Assembly: GCA_964019165.1 (NCBI GenBank) | Contig: OZ025271.1 | Location: 8,112,275 to 8,176,274 of the forward strand | Origin: Mastigias papua | Lineage: Eukaryota; Cnidaria; Scyphozoa; Rhizostomeae; Mastigiidae | Direction: 5' to 3' | Length of the DNA: 64,000 nucleotides | In this document: piece by piece, positions 33,611 through 44,901 of the stretch | Numbering within the stretch: position 1 is the first letter of the stretch | How the letters are laid out: each line of letters begins with the position of its first letter | Position numbers and translations under genes: made by a program | Notes under the pieces: generated by a model | Seen by the model: the letters and a program-made list of their open reading frames with translations, nothing else | Told to the model about the DNA's origin: nothing | Databases searched by the model: none

Positions 33611-34906
33611 TTCTGCTTGTCAATAGACTTTTGTATATCATTGAGCTGATTTTCTTCAGAATTTTTTTAGGGGCTTTCATATCAATCCAAAATTGTCCAC
33701 AGAGTTGTATTCTCCACCACCCCCCCCAAGTGCCACTGGAAAGGTTTTCATACCTTGTCTAAGTCTACACCGTCCCGATATCCAGAATTATACATGACTA
33801 GTCCCGTAGTGCAAATTTCAATGCTTAGTTTTTTAATTTTCATTCAAATATTCTGCACTTGCTAGTTAAAATCAGTGAGAGTTGGAAACTGGGGAGCTTT
33901 TGGAGGTGGCAGAAACCCACTGAAAATGCCCTTATCAAAAAAGTTCTCGTCAAATACTTCATAAGTTATATATGTGTTCATATATGTATTTAATACTTAT
34001 ATCTATTTATGTTATATATATGTTTATTTAAATGCTATAAATTCACATGTTAAATGCACCTCCCCTCGAATAAGCCACGATCCCAGATGATGCTGAAAAT
34101 GTGATAAATACTAATGCCTAAATTTAGACTCTTCTCATGATATGAAGAGCTAAAAAGTTCTGATAAACTTTTCACAAAGCATGTGTTAAGTAACTGTGTG
34201 AGCTCCCATCCCTCCAATAAGTCTTCCTCTCAAATAAGACCCTATTCAGAAGCATCAAAAATAAATAAGCCCCTTAGGCCTAATTTGGTGATTTAAGGTA
34301 ATGCTTCTCCCCTTTAATAATTAAAACAATAGCTGTATCAGGCCGTATCTTCGTGTTTCATTTCTGATGGAATGGGAATTCTGTTTGGATCGAAAACAGA
34401 CAAACAGGCTCAATAAGCCATAGCATCAAAACACTTATGACGAAAATGGGCAAAGGATTAATAACAATATTTGACCAACAGCTTTCAAAGGAACATTTGA
34501 GGGTATTGTCCAAATTCAGAAGCAAGTATTAAACCCTTAATCTGAAAATGGTGATAAGAAAAGGAGAACAGTGAAAGGAAACAGAACCAGTATATACCTT
34601 TGCCATATCAACCACACAAAAGATTTTGACATGGTTTTACATGATAAAATGTTAGGTGACACATTGAAAATTAGTACTCTCGTCCCCTGTCTATTCAAAG
34701 TTCTGAAAAATCCATGCCTTCCAAATGCAAACCATCCTCAAATTACTGCTTTCCTGACGACAGGAAAGAGAGTAGAAGATTCACTAACGCCACATGTAAT
34801 AGTTAGTCCTGGCCTCCTATTGTCAATGAAATCCACCTACACAATTATTATAAGTATCGAATTAAGAAATGCAAGAGTTAATAGATGCCTTTAGTGAAAA
34901 GGAGTT

Positions 34907-35062
<156 letters not shown>

Positions 35063-35065
35063 AAT

Positions 35066-35285
35066 ATTTGAGGGTACATTTGCAACACGAAATAGGGGAC
35101 ATATGCAACATTTCTGGGACATTTGCAACCATAGGGGACATTTGCAACACTAAATAGGGGCCATCTGCAACACTGCTGTGACATTTGCAACACTGCATAG
35201 GGGACATTTGCAACACTCGTGGGACATCTGCAACAGTTCGGGAACATTTGCAACACTTATGGCACAACTGCAACAACAGCGGGAA
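35066..35285. repeat. Minisatellite, GGGACATTTGCAACACT-type, about 10 copies
   Basis: Units of about 20-24 bp built on GGGACATTTGCAACACT with variable joining bases follow directly after the GA tract. The minus strand therefore reads VLQMSP and VANVP repeatedly. Divergence between units and the variable spacer length argue against a coding repeat. Confidence 0.9.
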
Positions 35286-37489
35286 AATGCTACTCATGCC
35301 GCTACCCTCGATCACAGCTTTGGCAGTGCCTTCTACAACAAGTGAGTTCCGTGCCGAAACTGTTTATTTTTGTTATATATTCTGTTGGTAAGGATGAAGA
35401 ACTCTACATAATGCTACATGAGCAACTATTGTGCATTGAAAGCGGTTAAAGGGCGCTATTATAGTCTATTCTTCGGCATCGGATTATTGGCCTAAGTGTA
35501 GTGAAATGATAAAGATTCGAAAAACATTTTGTTTTTTAATGGATCAGGTGAAGATATAGACCCAATATGCGAAGAAGGCTGACATTGAATAATAATTGAT
35601 AGTTGCCTTAACTGGAAAAGTAATTATATTTCTATTTAGGGAAGATTTCCTGTGCAGACGGCTTCGAAATTTGTTCAAATAAATCGTAGAGCCCAGCACC
35701 AACTACTAGTTCTATGTGTAGGCTCTTCTGCTACGAAAAGTTGTAAGGATATTCCAATAGGTTTAGTGTAAAACTGTTAGGGAAATAGCAAATGGATCCT
35801 TTGTAAGGGGTAAAACAAAGTAGCATATGAATGTACACATCAAATGATGTATAATGTGTGGGGTAGCCCCTCTATTTCATCAAGAGGTATGTACCTGCAT
35901 TAGTCCCCCTAGACTTGATTGACCCTCTCGTCAGGATTTGATCACTGCATGGTTTATGAATCTCTTGCTCCTCAGCATCTATGTGGTTTTGTATGAGGTC
36001 TTCTAGATGTCACAGAAGAATGTTTAAAAACTCTGAAACATACTCATATTATGCCTGAATGTACTACATTTTTGCAGGGCAATTCTCAATGTTGTTTTTA
36101 ATGTTGTAACTCCAAACATGGGACCTGTTTCACAATCCCATTTGCCAAGAGAACACATGCTATGTGGGCATGGACTGTTTGCCATTGTGTTAGTAAATAT
36201 TGAATGGTGAAGGTTTCTATAATATTGAATGATCAGATGATAATAGGATGAATTCATCTTATCAGTATCATACAAAGGCAAATTTGCAGCCAAAGAGCAC
36301 AAGGTCTAAGCAAACAGTTTTCAACCATGACATTGTCCATGGAGATTTGTGCTAAATTCATGTAACAGGCTCTGTATAGACAATGCTATGGTTGAATTTA
36401 TCCTTCCATTGAAATTAAATTTTAATTTTTAGGCATTCAAGTCTGAGTATCATAAGACTATCAGTACAGTTTTGATTCCTTTAGATAATTTCCTATTGTA
36501 ATAAAGTTAGCACTATTTGTGCATTTTGCTCAGTCTACTCTAAGATTCTCTATTGATTTTGTTTTGTATTGTTTCAGTGCAGTTATTCTGCATGCTGAAT
36601 TTTTTTCATCTTATTAAAATGCATTATATGTTGAATTGATAGTACCAGAATCACTACAAGTTATCCCAATATGATGACCATCTCCATATAAGCCTAGGTA
36701 TCAATTCCTTTGAAACAAATTTTGTCATCTAAACAGAAACAGGACCATCATTCAACCAAACTAACACTAATTAAAATTGAATAAAAATGAATGCACAATA
36801 AGCAATGAGCTGAGTACAAGTTTCATACTGCTGTAAAATACATTTCTTTAGTTGAAACAGAGTATGACTAAAATCAGAAGTGTATACTACACTAGCAATC
36901 CTTGTTTAACTCTAAGAAAGCAATAAGAAACATTCTAAGGTTATAATGAGTGCTGGACTTATAAAGTAAGGAAAATGTTAAACACCCTGTGAAAAGTAAT
37001 GCAAGATTGCAACCTGGTTTGTTAGTAAATGGAATGTGATCTAATACCACAATGCACCCTACACTTGTAGAAAAGATTGTCTATTTCTGGCACAGTAGGC
37101 GCAGAGGTGGGAGCAGGCAAAAAATGATGTGTTACTTTAGGTTTTTCATTATATCACTAACAGCAGGTTAAATTTCTGAGAAAACAAAGGACATAAAGTT
37201 TTTATCATAATTTTGAGTAATTTTTTGATATTTTGACAGTGTAGAAAGCAATTTGCATGCTGCAACCTTGATTAGTGTGTGCTTTTCATAAGCAGAATTG
37301 TGTCAACTTTAGGAGAGCACTCCCCAATGCCAATAACTCTGTATTTGCAGTCTCTTTACATGCTTTATGGGCTTGTCACTACTGAAAATCAACTTATCAG
37401 TTCAAAAAAAATCATTAAAATGTCAATAGTTTTAGAATAATTAGTTTTTGCCTTCATTTTCCTGAGTAAACAACAGGCAAGAAATGCCT
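35286..37489. other. Unassigned AT-rich DNA
   Basis: No supported gene. The longest ORF (36024-36302, minus) shows no motif. Confidence 0.4.
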
Positions 37490-37930
37490 TTTTATAAAAA
37501 TTAATTTATTACAACATCAACAACAATTAACTATACTTAATCACAATACTACATTCAATAATTATAAGAAAGAAACAATATAATAGATATAATTCATAGT
37601 CTAATGTAAGATATTATTAAGATAGCTGAATTTCAGGGTAGCTGAATTTAAGGAGGAGCTCTCTAAGTAGGTTAACTAACAATTAGCAAACATCATTGAT
37701 TGACTTGGGCCTAGCTTCGAAACTTCATAGATTGGCTAGGACCTTCTGGGTGGGTTCACACATTCTAGAATGAAGTAGCTTTTGTCACAAAACAGTATTC
37801 CATAGCACTATTTATCCTTTTTATTTTGTATGTTTGACCTTGACTGACTTAATACCCCTATTTCAACAAATTGGTGTTCTGGGCCAACAGTGCCTGGTCT
37901 GGTAGATTACCTATGACTAGAGCCATATAC
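37490..37930 (-). pseudogene. 3' end of a CR1-like LINE, same family as 6361-8045
   Basis: TTAAGGAGGAGCTCTCTAAG (37648-37667) matches CTAAGGAGGAACTCTCTAAA (6537-6556) in the LINE 3' UTR, with similar AT-rich context on both sides. Further right, CCTGGTCTGGTAGATTACC (near 37897) resembles CCCTGGTTACCTGACGAG (near 6877), which codes the conserved C-terminal Val-Thr-Arg region. It is heavily decayed, with no ORF left. Confidence 0.45.
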
Positions 37931-38706
37931 ATTGATTATCATCCAATGCAGCGGTTGTATTTGTTACAAGTTTGGATTATGTTTCTGGTCATATGATCAC
38001 CAATCAAACATTTTTAGAACTAATGAGATATCTTTGGGTTGTTCTATATCCAGCAAAATAGAAACCTCCATTAGCACTTCCTAAAACTTTTTCTTATTGC
38101 AGACTCTCAACACATACCACCTTTCCTTTTTATTTAACATTTGACTTATCAACAGAGAAAATCTTCTAAAGACTAAAAAACTACCTCAGTGTATAATACA
38201 CTCTATAAGCAGCACATATTTTATTTATTATGGTGCTATATTGGACAACTGAGATCAGCAGAAAATCCAGCAATATCCCATTGCTGATTATATAGCCAAT
38301 TAGTAAATTACGTACAAGTTCTTACGTGACTGCAATGTATTAATAGCTGTTAATCCTCGTATTCATTTGCTTTATTCTAAGGCTAACATTAATAGATATA
38401 CCTGTCTGTTTTCTTATGTTAGGATTCTTAATGTTTGATTGACTAAGTTCCTATCAATTGCCTTTTGTTCAAGGGTTATTTAGAGGTAAAAGTCACTTGA
38501 CATTTTAAGTGCCCCATTCAGACTATAATTGGAGAGAACACCACATCTTATATCAGTCCAAGACAATCCTACAAATTTAATACAGATCCAAGTCAATCTA
38601 TTGTACAATATCTGCAAAGATGTAGCAATAGCAGGGCAGTATCTTTTAGAGGCTTCCCCTGCTCATCTTTCTCTTTACTAGAGAATTCACTAATAATTCT
38701 AAGGGG
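37931..38706. other. Unassigned DNA, possibly further LINE decay
   Basis: No gene recognised. It may be older parts of the LINE remnant to its left. Confidence 0.3.
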
Positions 38707-39310
38707 CCCTTCACACTAAGCGCCTGATTACTTAAGGCGGGTTGACCCGCTTCTAACCCACTTGCAGCTCGGTAACAGAGAATCAGCCAGCTCGGCATTA
38801 TGGTAAATCCATATGGATATTATGTTTCAGATTACATGAGGCGAGTCAACCCGGCAAAGCGGGTAGGCTCGTTTTTCCAACCTGGATTGGCACGGCTTGA
38901 CAAATATTTCACAGTAATACATGCACACTAACACCAAACCACCGTCGAATTATAAACTTGAGGGATGAAACGTTCATGTGACTCCTTTATTTAGTTCTTC
39001 CATTCCTTATACAAAGTAGATTGTCTTTCCCGGATGTTTCTTCTTCTACAATTTTTCACTGTAATGATGAGTTTGCTGGTATAGCTACGTGTATTGAAAT
39101 AAGTATAATCGGCTGCGTTCTATGAAGCATGTGTATAGCGTTCATGTTTGCCATTTGTAAATCGTTTGCTATTTTGCTTTGCCAACCCGGTATTGATCCG
39201 GGACCATCCCGGGCTGACTTTTTATCATATAAACGGATAAAATTCACATGAGGCAACCCACTTTGGCGGAACAGTAACGGGTCAACCCGCATCATATAAT
39301 CAGGCTCAAA
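38707..39310. mobile_element. MITE-like element with GCGGGTTGACCCG ends
   Basis: Left end GCGCCTGATTACTTAAGGCGGGTTGACCCGC (shown here as a region, 38720-38750) and right end 39280-39306 are inverted copies sharing GCCTGATTA and GCGGGTTGACCCG. The interior holds more palindromes (GAGTCAACCCGGC at 38843, CCCGGTATTGATCCGGG at 39185). It is about 600 bp, with no transposase. GC-rich islands in AT-rich surroundings make it stand out. Confidence 0.6.
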
Positions 39311-39469
39311 GAGCGAATAAGCGAAGTGAAGCAACTAGATACCTGAGAAGTAGTTGATCGCTCCTGTTCGCTGTCCCTCTTATGTGATTTTTCTAGTGTT
39401 TCATCTAAGATCCAATATATTTCAGTGAGATATTCCACATGCATTGCAAATGCTTTGAGCTCCGGAGAT

Positions 39470-39957
39470 TATTTATTGTTGTTTCGTTGACAGATTCTTT
39501 GGTATTCATGACTTAGCAATAAGTATGAATCTATACATTTTAATACGATTTTCTTCATGTATTCTAGATGCACAGTGCCCCCAAGATTATTTGTACAAAA
39601 ATGGGTGTTTGCTGTGCATGCCTGCTAATTCCATGTTATATATGGCTTGCAAATGAGAAAGACCATGTAGAATATTCTGCACATATCATGGATGTAAGGG
39701 GTGCCATAGATTACAGGTAAGTTTATCTTATCCTTCAAAACTAAACCTAGGTAGCCCCTGGCTAAGGAATTGCTAAGATTCTGTGTCATTTAGAGCGGCA
39801 TTCTACTTGTGCTTTAGATGCCTATAATTCCATAGACCATGCTTACACACATTGCTGTTTCCTAAATGAGATCACTGAAATATCTATGCCATTAAAGGCT
39901 AAAAAGTAGGCAGGAATCTGAATCATTTAGCGCGGCACTTTGCCAGAATGAAATGCA
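39470..39957. repeat. Ancient 135-bp satellite, block 1
   Basis: The anchor GTAATTCATGGCTT-like word appears in degenerate form at about 39505, 39637, 39758 and 39893, which are steps of 121-135 bp. Other monomer parts are visible between (GAATCTATACATTT, TTCTACATGTAT, CATAGATGCA). The block ends at the target-site duplication of the RTE-like LINE. Confidence 0.65.
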
Positions 39958-42900
39958 TGTTGTTACGTACCATCAAGTCGCTGTCGACTTTTGGCGATTC
40001 TCTGAACAAACATTCTCCAATCTACGCTCTTCATAGCTGTTTCTTTTAATTCATATAATGTTATCCAAGTTATGTCTTTTAATGTGTCGAGCTATTGTGT
40101 TCTTTGCCTGTCACGTCTTCTTGTCCCTGTACTTTCCCTAGCATGGCATCTCTCTCTATTCCGCTAGCTCGCATAGTATGCCCAAAGAAGGTCAGAGCTC
40201 GTTTGTTAATCGTGCCTTCTTGAGAAGTTTCTGGCCTTATTTCATCTAAAATAGACATATTGGTTCGTCTGTCCACCCAAGATATTCTCAGCAATCTGCG
40301 CCAGCACCATAATTCAAAAGCATCAATTTTCCTTCTCTCGCTTTTCCTAATTGTCCAGCTCTCACAATCATACATCACTATAGAAAATACTAATGCTTTC
40401 ACTAGCCGCACCTTCGTGAGTAATGATACCACTGTCTTTCATGACTTTATGTAGGCCAGTCATTGCTGCTTTCCCATGGAAACCCTCCAAGCAATCTCTG
40501 ATGTGGAACCTCCATCCCTGTCAATTTTTGCACCTAGGAAGGTAAAACTGTCTACTACTTCAAATGTTTCGTCCGCAGCGGTAAATTCCTCCAATTCAGC
40601 TAACGTGACCATTACCTTCGTCTTCTTTGCGTTCAGTCGAAGATCAGATTTCTCACTTTCCTGTTTTACCCTATTTAACATCATTTTGAGACCTTCTTCT
40701 GTTTCAGCTAGTACCGTGGTGTCATCTGCGTACCGAAGATTAGTGATATTTCGGCCATCTACCCTAACTCCATGTTCTAGCTCATCAAGGCCAGCCCTTC
40801 CTAATAATACTGTCACTGTTCGGATTGAATAAATAAGGTGATAATATACCGCCTTGTCTTACTCCTTTGCGGTCTTAAACAATTCTGTATTTCCGAAGAT
40901 GGTTCATACAGTTGCCTCTTGATCATCATACAACCCGCGTAGCAAAACTATCATATGCTCTGGAATGCCCATTTCCCTTAAGCAATTCAGAAGGGCCTGG
41001 TGGTCTGCGTAATCAAATGCTTTACTATAGTCAATGAAACACATGTAAACTTTCCTTTGATATTCTCTGGTTGCTTCCATTAATTTCCTCAAATTTGATA
41101 TCTGATCTCATGTTACTCTGTTTTTACTGAATCCACTCTGTTCGTCAGGTACTCCACGCTCTAAGTATTGTCATAGACGTTTTTGTATTACTTTTAGTAA
41201 TATTTTGCTAGCATGCACAATGAGAGAAATAATTCTGTTGTTTTCATATTCACGTGAATCCCCTTTTTTGGTATTGGAATATATATTGATTGCTTCCATT
41301 GTCTTGGCCATTTAGTAGTGTCCTATTGTATCACGCCTATATAGATCCTCCGTGTGTTCCTTCCACCTTGCTTTAACTGCATCTCCTTCGCTCAAATCTT
41401 TGCCCTGCTTGTTCTTAACTATTCCTATCCTAGGTTTAAATGTGCCTGTTATGTCTCTAATTGTCTTAAAAAGGTTCCTTGTTTTCCCTTTGCTACTGCT
41501 CTCTTCTATCATATTGCATTGATCATTGTAAAATGTTTCCTTATCTCTTCTAGCTTCTCGTTGAAATGATGCCTTTAGTTCTTTGATTCTATCATGGTTA
41601 CCCTCTCCCTTTGCTATCCTTCGCTTCTCGGCTATATTCATGGTCTCTTTTGACAGCCATTTTGCTCTCTTTAAGCGCTTACGCTTTATCAGACGTTTAT
41701 TAGCTGCCTCCTTAACTATATTTGTAACATCTTCCCATAATTCATCTGGACATTTCTCACAATCAACTAAGCCTTCAAGTCTATTGTTTATTTCTACTGA
41801 TAAGTCTTTGGTAATATATTCCACATTAAATTGCGCTGGCACTTTAGAATGATTGACTTTCGTTTTAAGCTTTAATTGGATTTTTGAGACCAATAGCTGA
41901 TGATCAGTTCCAGAATCTGCGCCAGGCAGGGTTTTTACTACCTCTACTGTGCTCCTTCATCTTCTTCTACACAGTATATAATCTATTTGATTTCTATACT
42001 TTCCATTTGGTGATACCCATGTATACTGTCTGCGTCTTGGTTGTTGGAAGAAAGTGTTTGTTATAAAGAAATTATTTGCGGCACAATACTCAATCAGTCT
42101 TTCTCCTGCTAATTTGCGATTTCCAAGTCCATGTTTTCCTACAATTCCTATCTCCTCTTTGCCTCCCACTTTTGCACTAACATCCCCGATGATAAATAAT
42201 GAATCTCCATTTGGCGTTGTGTCTATTACTTGTAGTCATTTATCATAAAAATCTTGAATATCCTGATCTTCTGCATGAGAAGTTGGTGAGTACACTTCTA
42301 TGATTGAAAAGTTCACAGGATAGCCTTGTATTCTTAGAGGGAGAAATGATTCGATCATTAACTGGTTTGTAACCGAGAACAGTCACTACTATATTCCTAT
42401 TCAGGATTATTGCTACTCCATTTTCCTTAAACTTTTCGTTCCTTGAATAATATATTGTGTATTCGTCCGGATTGAAGAAGTCCATGCCTTCCACCTTAAT
42501 TCACTAATTCCTATTATGTCTGTCCTTGGTCTTCCCATTTCTGACTTTACAACATCTAATTTCCCTTGACTCATTGTCCTCGCATTCCATGTTTCAATTG
42601 TATGCAATTTCGAAAGCCTAGAACCCTTTTTTCTGAACCTGGTGATACTTTCAGCAACTGATCCTCCAATAGGGCTTTTCCCAGCCGCGACATGACAGCC
42701 AGGTATACTTGAATGGTCCTGTTCTCCTTCCCCAGTAGCTCTATAGGCGCAGTCCAACCTGGGGATCTCATTTTCTTGCACCATGAAGTGTTGTACATTT
42801 CCATTTCTAATCATTATTCAAAGAATATTCTTGGCAAAGATACAGAAGTGGGTTGCGGTGCCTTCTTCTGCACAGCCCCATCTAACTAGGGGATTGTCCA

Positions 42901-43115
42901 ACTGACTAGGACTGGCGATCCCCGCCGTTGTCCCATATAGAGATCTTCCACCGACAAAACCATCCCTTACTGCTGCTTCCCAGTAATTTCCTCGTTACCC
43001 TGATTTGGGCGGTTTGGGGTGTCTTTACATTTGCCGATGGTGTAGCCCCAGACTCGTGGTGTGCGGGAGCGCCTTAATTTCCCGTCCAGGTCTGTTAGAC
43101 CTGTCCACTGTCATT
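39958..43115 (-). mobile_element. RTE-like LINE copy 1, decayed, with 10-bp TSD
   Basis: A non-LTR retrotransposon inserted in satellite DNA. ATGAAATGCA flanks it at 39948-39957 and 43116-43125. Minus-strand order: GC-rich 5' UTR (to about 42815), APE endonuclease pieces (TWNARTMSQGKLDVV, GISELRW, ENGVAIILNRNI, QYTWVSPNGKYRNQIDYI), a linker ORF (41893-41312), RT pieces (CFIDYSKAFDYADH at 41092-40904; ITNLRYADDTTVLAETEE at 40816-40460) and the C-terminal domain (FELWCWRRLLRISWVDRRTN at 40432-40079). At least five frame breaks make it inactive. The order and the endonuclease style fit the RTE group; the exact clade is uncertain. Confidence 0.88.
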
Positions 43116-43534
43116 ATGAAATGCAGAGAGCACCGTAAAGTCCCATTCAACTGCAGCGTTGTTTACTAGAAGAATTCACTTTTTTATTCCATGTACTTCA
43201 TGGTATAGAATTAGCCAAGAATCTTCACTAGTCTGTGTCCTATTCTACATCAATTACTAACGCATAGATCCCCGTAAAGTGCATTCAAATATCTGGTTGT
43301 TCGCTTTACTAATTCATTTTTCTATATAACCCATTTATTAGGAATAGCTGAAAATCTACGCTAGTTAGTATAGATTTTGTCTTGTCTCAAACATGTATAC
43401 CATCTTGCAGAGTGCATGTGCATTGCTCATCTTTTACTAAGTCCATTCATTCCCTGTTCCAAGTAATCATGGCTTGTAGGGACCTGCAAATATTCCTTAC
43501 TTATTGTCAAATTCTATAGCCGTCTCTCATGCGT
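43116..43534. repeat. Ancient 135-bp satellite, block 2
   Basis: Three degenerate monomers lie between the two LINE insertions. Anchors at about 43197, 43331 and 43465 are 134 bp apart. Both edges are LINE target-site duplications. Confidence 0.75.
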
Positions 43535-43545
43535 CATCATCATCA

Positions 43546-44901
43546 TTAACGCAATGTTTGAGTTCGAACTGTCGTGGCCCACTGAACAAAGCTCCTCCAG
43601 TTTCCTCTGTCCTGCGCTTTTCTCTCAATCTCAACCAATGAGTGTCCGCATGCCTCCTTAATATTGTCACAGAACCTGGTTCTTGGTCTTCCACGGGATC
43701 TTTTACCATATACTGATCCAATCAGTAGTGTTTTCTCAAAAGAGTTGGATTTTCTCAACTGATGTCCGACAAACGATAATTTCCTTTCATCCAAGACAGT
43801 AGTAAGACGCTTCCTGCAGTTTACTCTTCTGATAACTTCCTCATTGGTCTTCTTCTCCTTCCAACTGATTCTTAGCAATCTTCTATAGCACCACATTTCG
43901 AAACTGTCTAATTTCTGCCTATCTGTAGCCTTTAAGACCCAACATTCTGGACCATAGGATATGATTGAAAAGACCATGGTCTTGAGAAGCCTAATTTTTG
44001 TTGTCAAGGTGATACCTCTATTCTCCCAGATGTTATTTAACGCAATTGTTGCGTTCTTCGCTATGCCAATTCTTCTTTTGACTTCGGTTGAGTCTTCAAC
44101 AGTATTGGTGAAAGTTGCTCCAAGGTAAGTAAATCTATCAACGTTCTCAACATTATATCCGTCGATCTCAAGTCCTTTTTCTGTTGGAGTTCTTTGAATT
44201 TTCATCACTTTGGTTTTCTTCAAGTTAAGAAACAATCCAGCTTTCTCACTTTCTAACTTCACTCTCTTTACCAGATTCTGGAGCTCCTCCAAGCTTCCTG
44301 CGATTAGGACAATATCGTCCGCATATCTCAAGTTGGTAACCTTGCGACCTCTGACAGCAATGCTTCCTTCAAACCCATCCAGAGCATTTCTCATGATGAC
44401 CTCAACATATATGTTAAAAAGATGAGGTGAGATGATGCAGCCTTGTCTGACTCCTTGTTCAATCTCAAACCAATTTATCAGTCTATAAGATGTCCTCACT
44501 GCCGCCTTTTGCTTACCATATAGTGCTTTTATAAGTTGGATTATATGGATAGGAAAGCCCAAATTCTTCATAGCATACCACAAGATATCGTGCGCAACCG
44601 TGTCGAAAGCCTTGGAATAATCAATGAAACAAAGAAACATATCAATTCCTCTTTCTCTATTCTTCTCCACTATCATTTTCAAGTTCATAATTTGATCTCT
44701 AGTGCCTTTCCCAGGGCGAAAACCCGCTTGCTCCTCTGCTATTTCTTCATTTAGTTTGATTGCCATCCTTTTTGCGATTATTTTCAGTAGGATTTTGCTG
44801 CTATGGCTTATAAGAGAGATGGTTCTATAATTACAGCATTGTAGAACATCCCCCTTTTTAGGAATGGGTAAAAAAATTGATTGTCCCCAGTCATCAGGCC
44901 A
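43546..44901 (-). CDS. RTE-like LINE reverse transcriptase (3' part of ORF2)
   Basis: This frame reads from WPDDWGQSIFLPIPKKGDV (44901 downward), through NYRTISLISHSSKILL, EEQAGFRPGKGTRDQI, CFIDYSKAFDTVAHD (catalytic Asp), GVRQGCIISPHLFNIYVE and the catalytic TNLRYADDIVLIAG, to the C-terminal FEMWCYRRLLRISWKEKK and RSRGRPRTRF. It is complete to its stop at 43546. The nominal Met at 44766 is internal: RT motifs begin well upstream of it. It is continuous with the endonuclease ORF except for a one-base loss in a run of A (44902-44906). Confidence 0.92.
   Translation of the reverse strand, partial: WPDDWGQSIFLPIPKKGDVLQCCNYRTISLISHSSKILLKIIAKRMAIKLNEEIAEEQAGFRPGKGTRDQIMNLKMIVEKNRERGIDMFLCFIDYSKAFDTVAHDILWYAMKNLGFPIHIIQLIKALYGKQKAAVRTSYRLINWFEIEQGVRQGCIISPHLFNIYVEVIMRNALDGFEGSIAVRGRKVTNLRYADDIVLIAGSLEELQNLVKRVKLESEKAGLFLNLKKTKVMKIQRTPTEKGLEIDGYNVENVDRFTYLGATFTNTVEDSTEVKRRIGIAKNATIALNNIWENRGITLTTKIRLLKTMVFSIISYGPECWVLKATDRQKLDSFEMWCYRRLLRISWKEKKTNEEVIRRVNCRKRLTTVLDERKLSFVGHQLRKSNSFEKTLLIGSVYGKRSRGRPRTRFCDNIKEACGHSLVEIERKAQDRGNWRSFVQWATTVRTQTLR

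Noticed and set aside
39567..39720. Cys-rich stretch with acceptor-like TTCTAG and donor GTAAGT, resembling a TNFR-type repeat exon.
   Set aside because: It lies in phase with the 135-bp satellite (TTCTAGATGCACAG equals the satellite word CATAGATGCATAG) and has an in-frame TGA.
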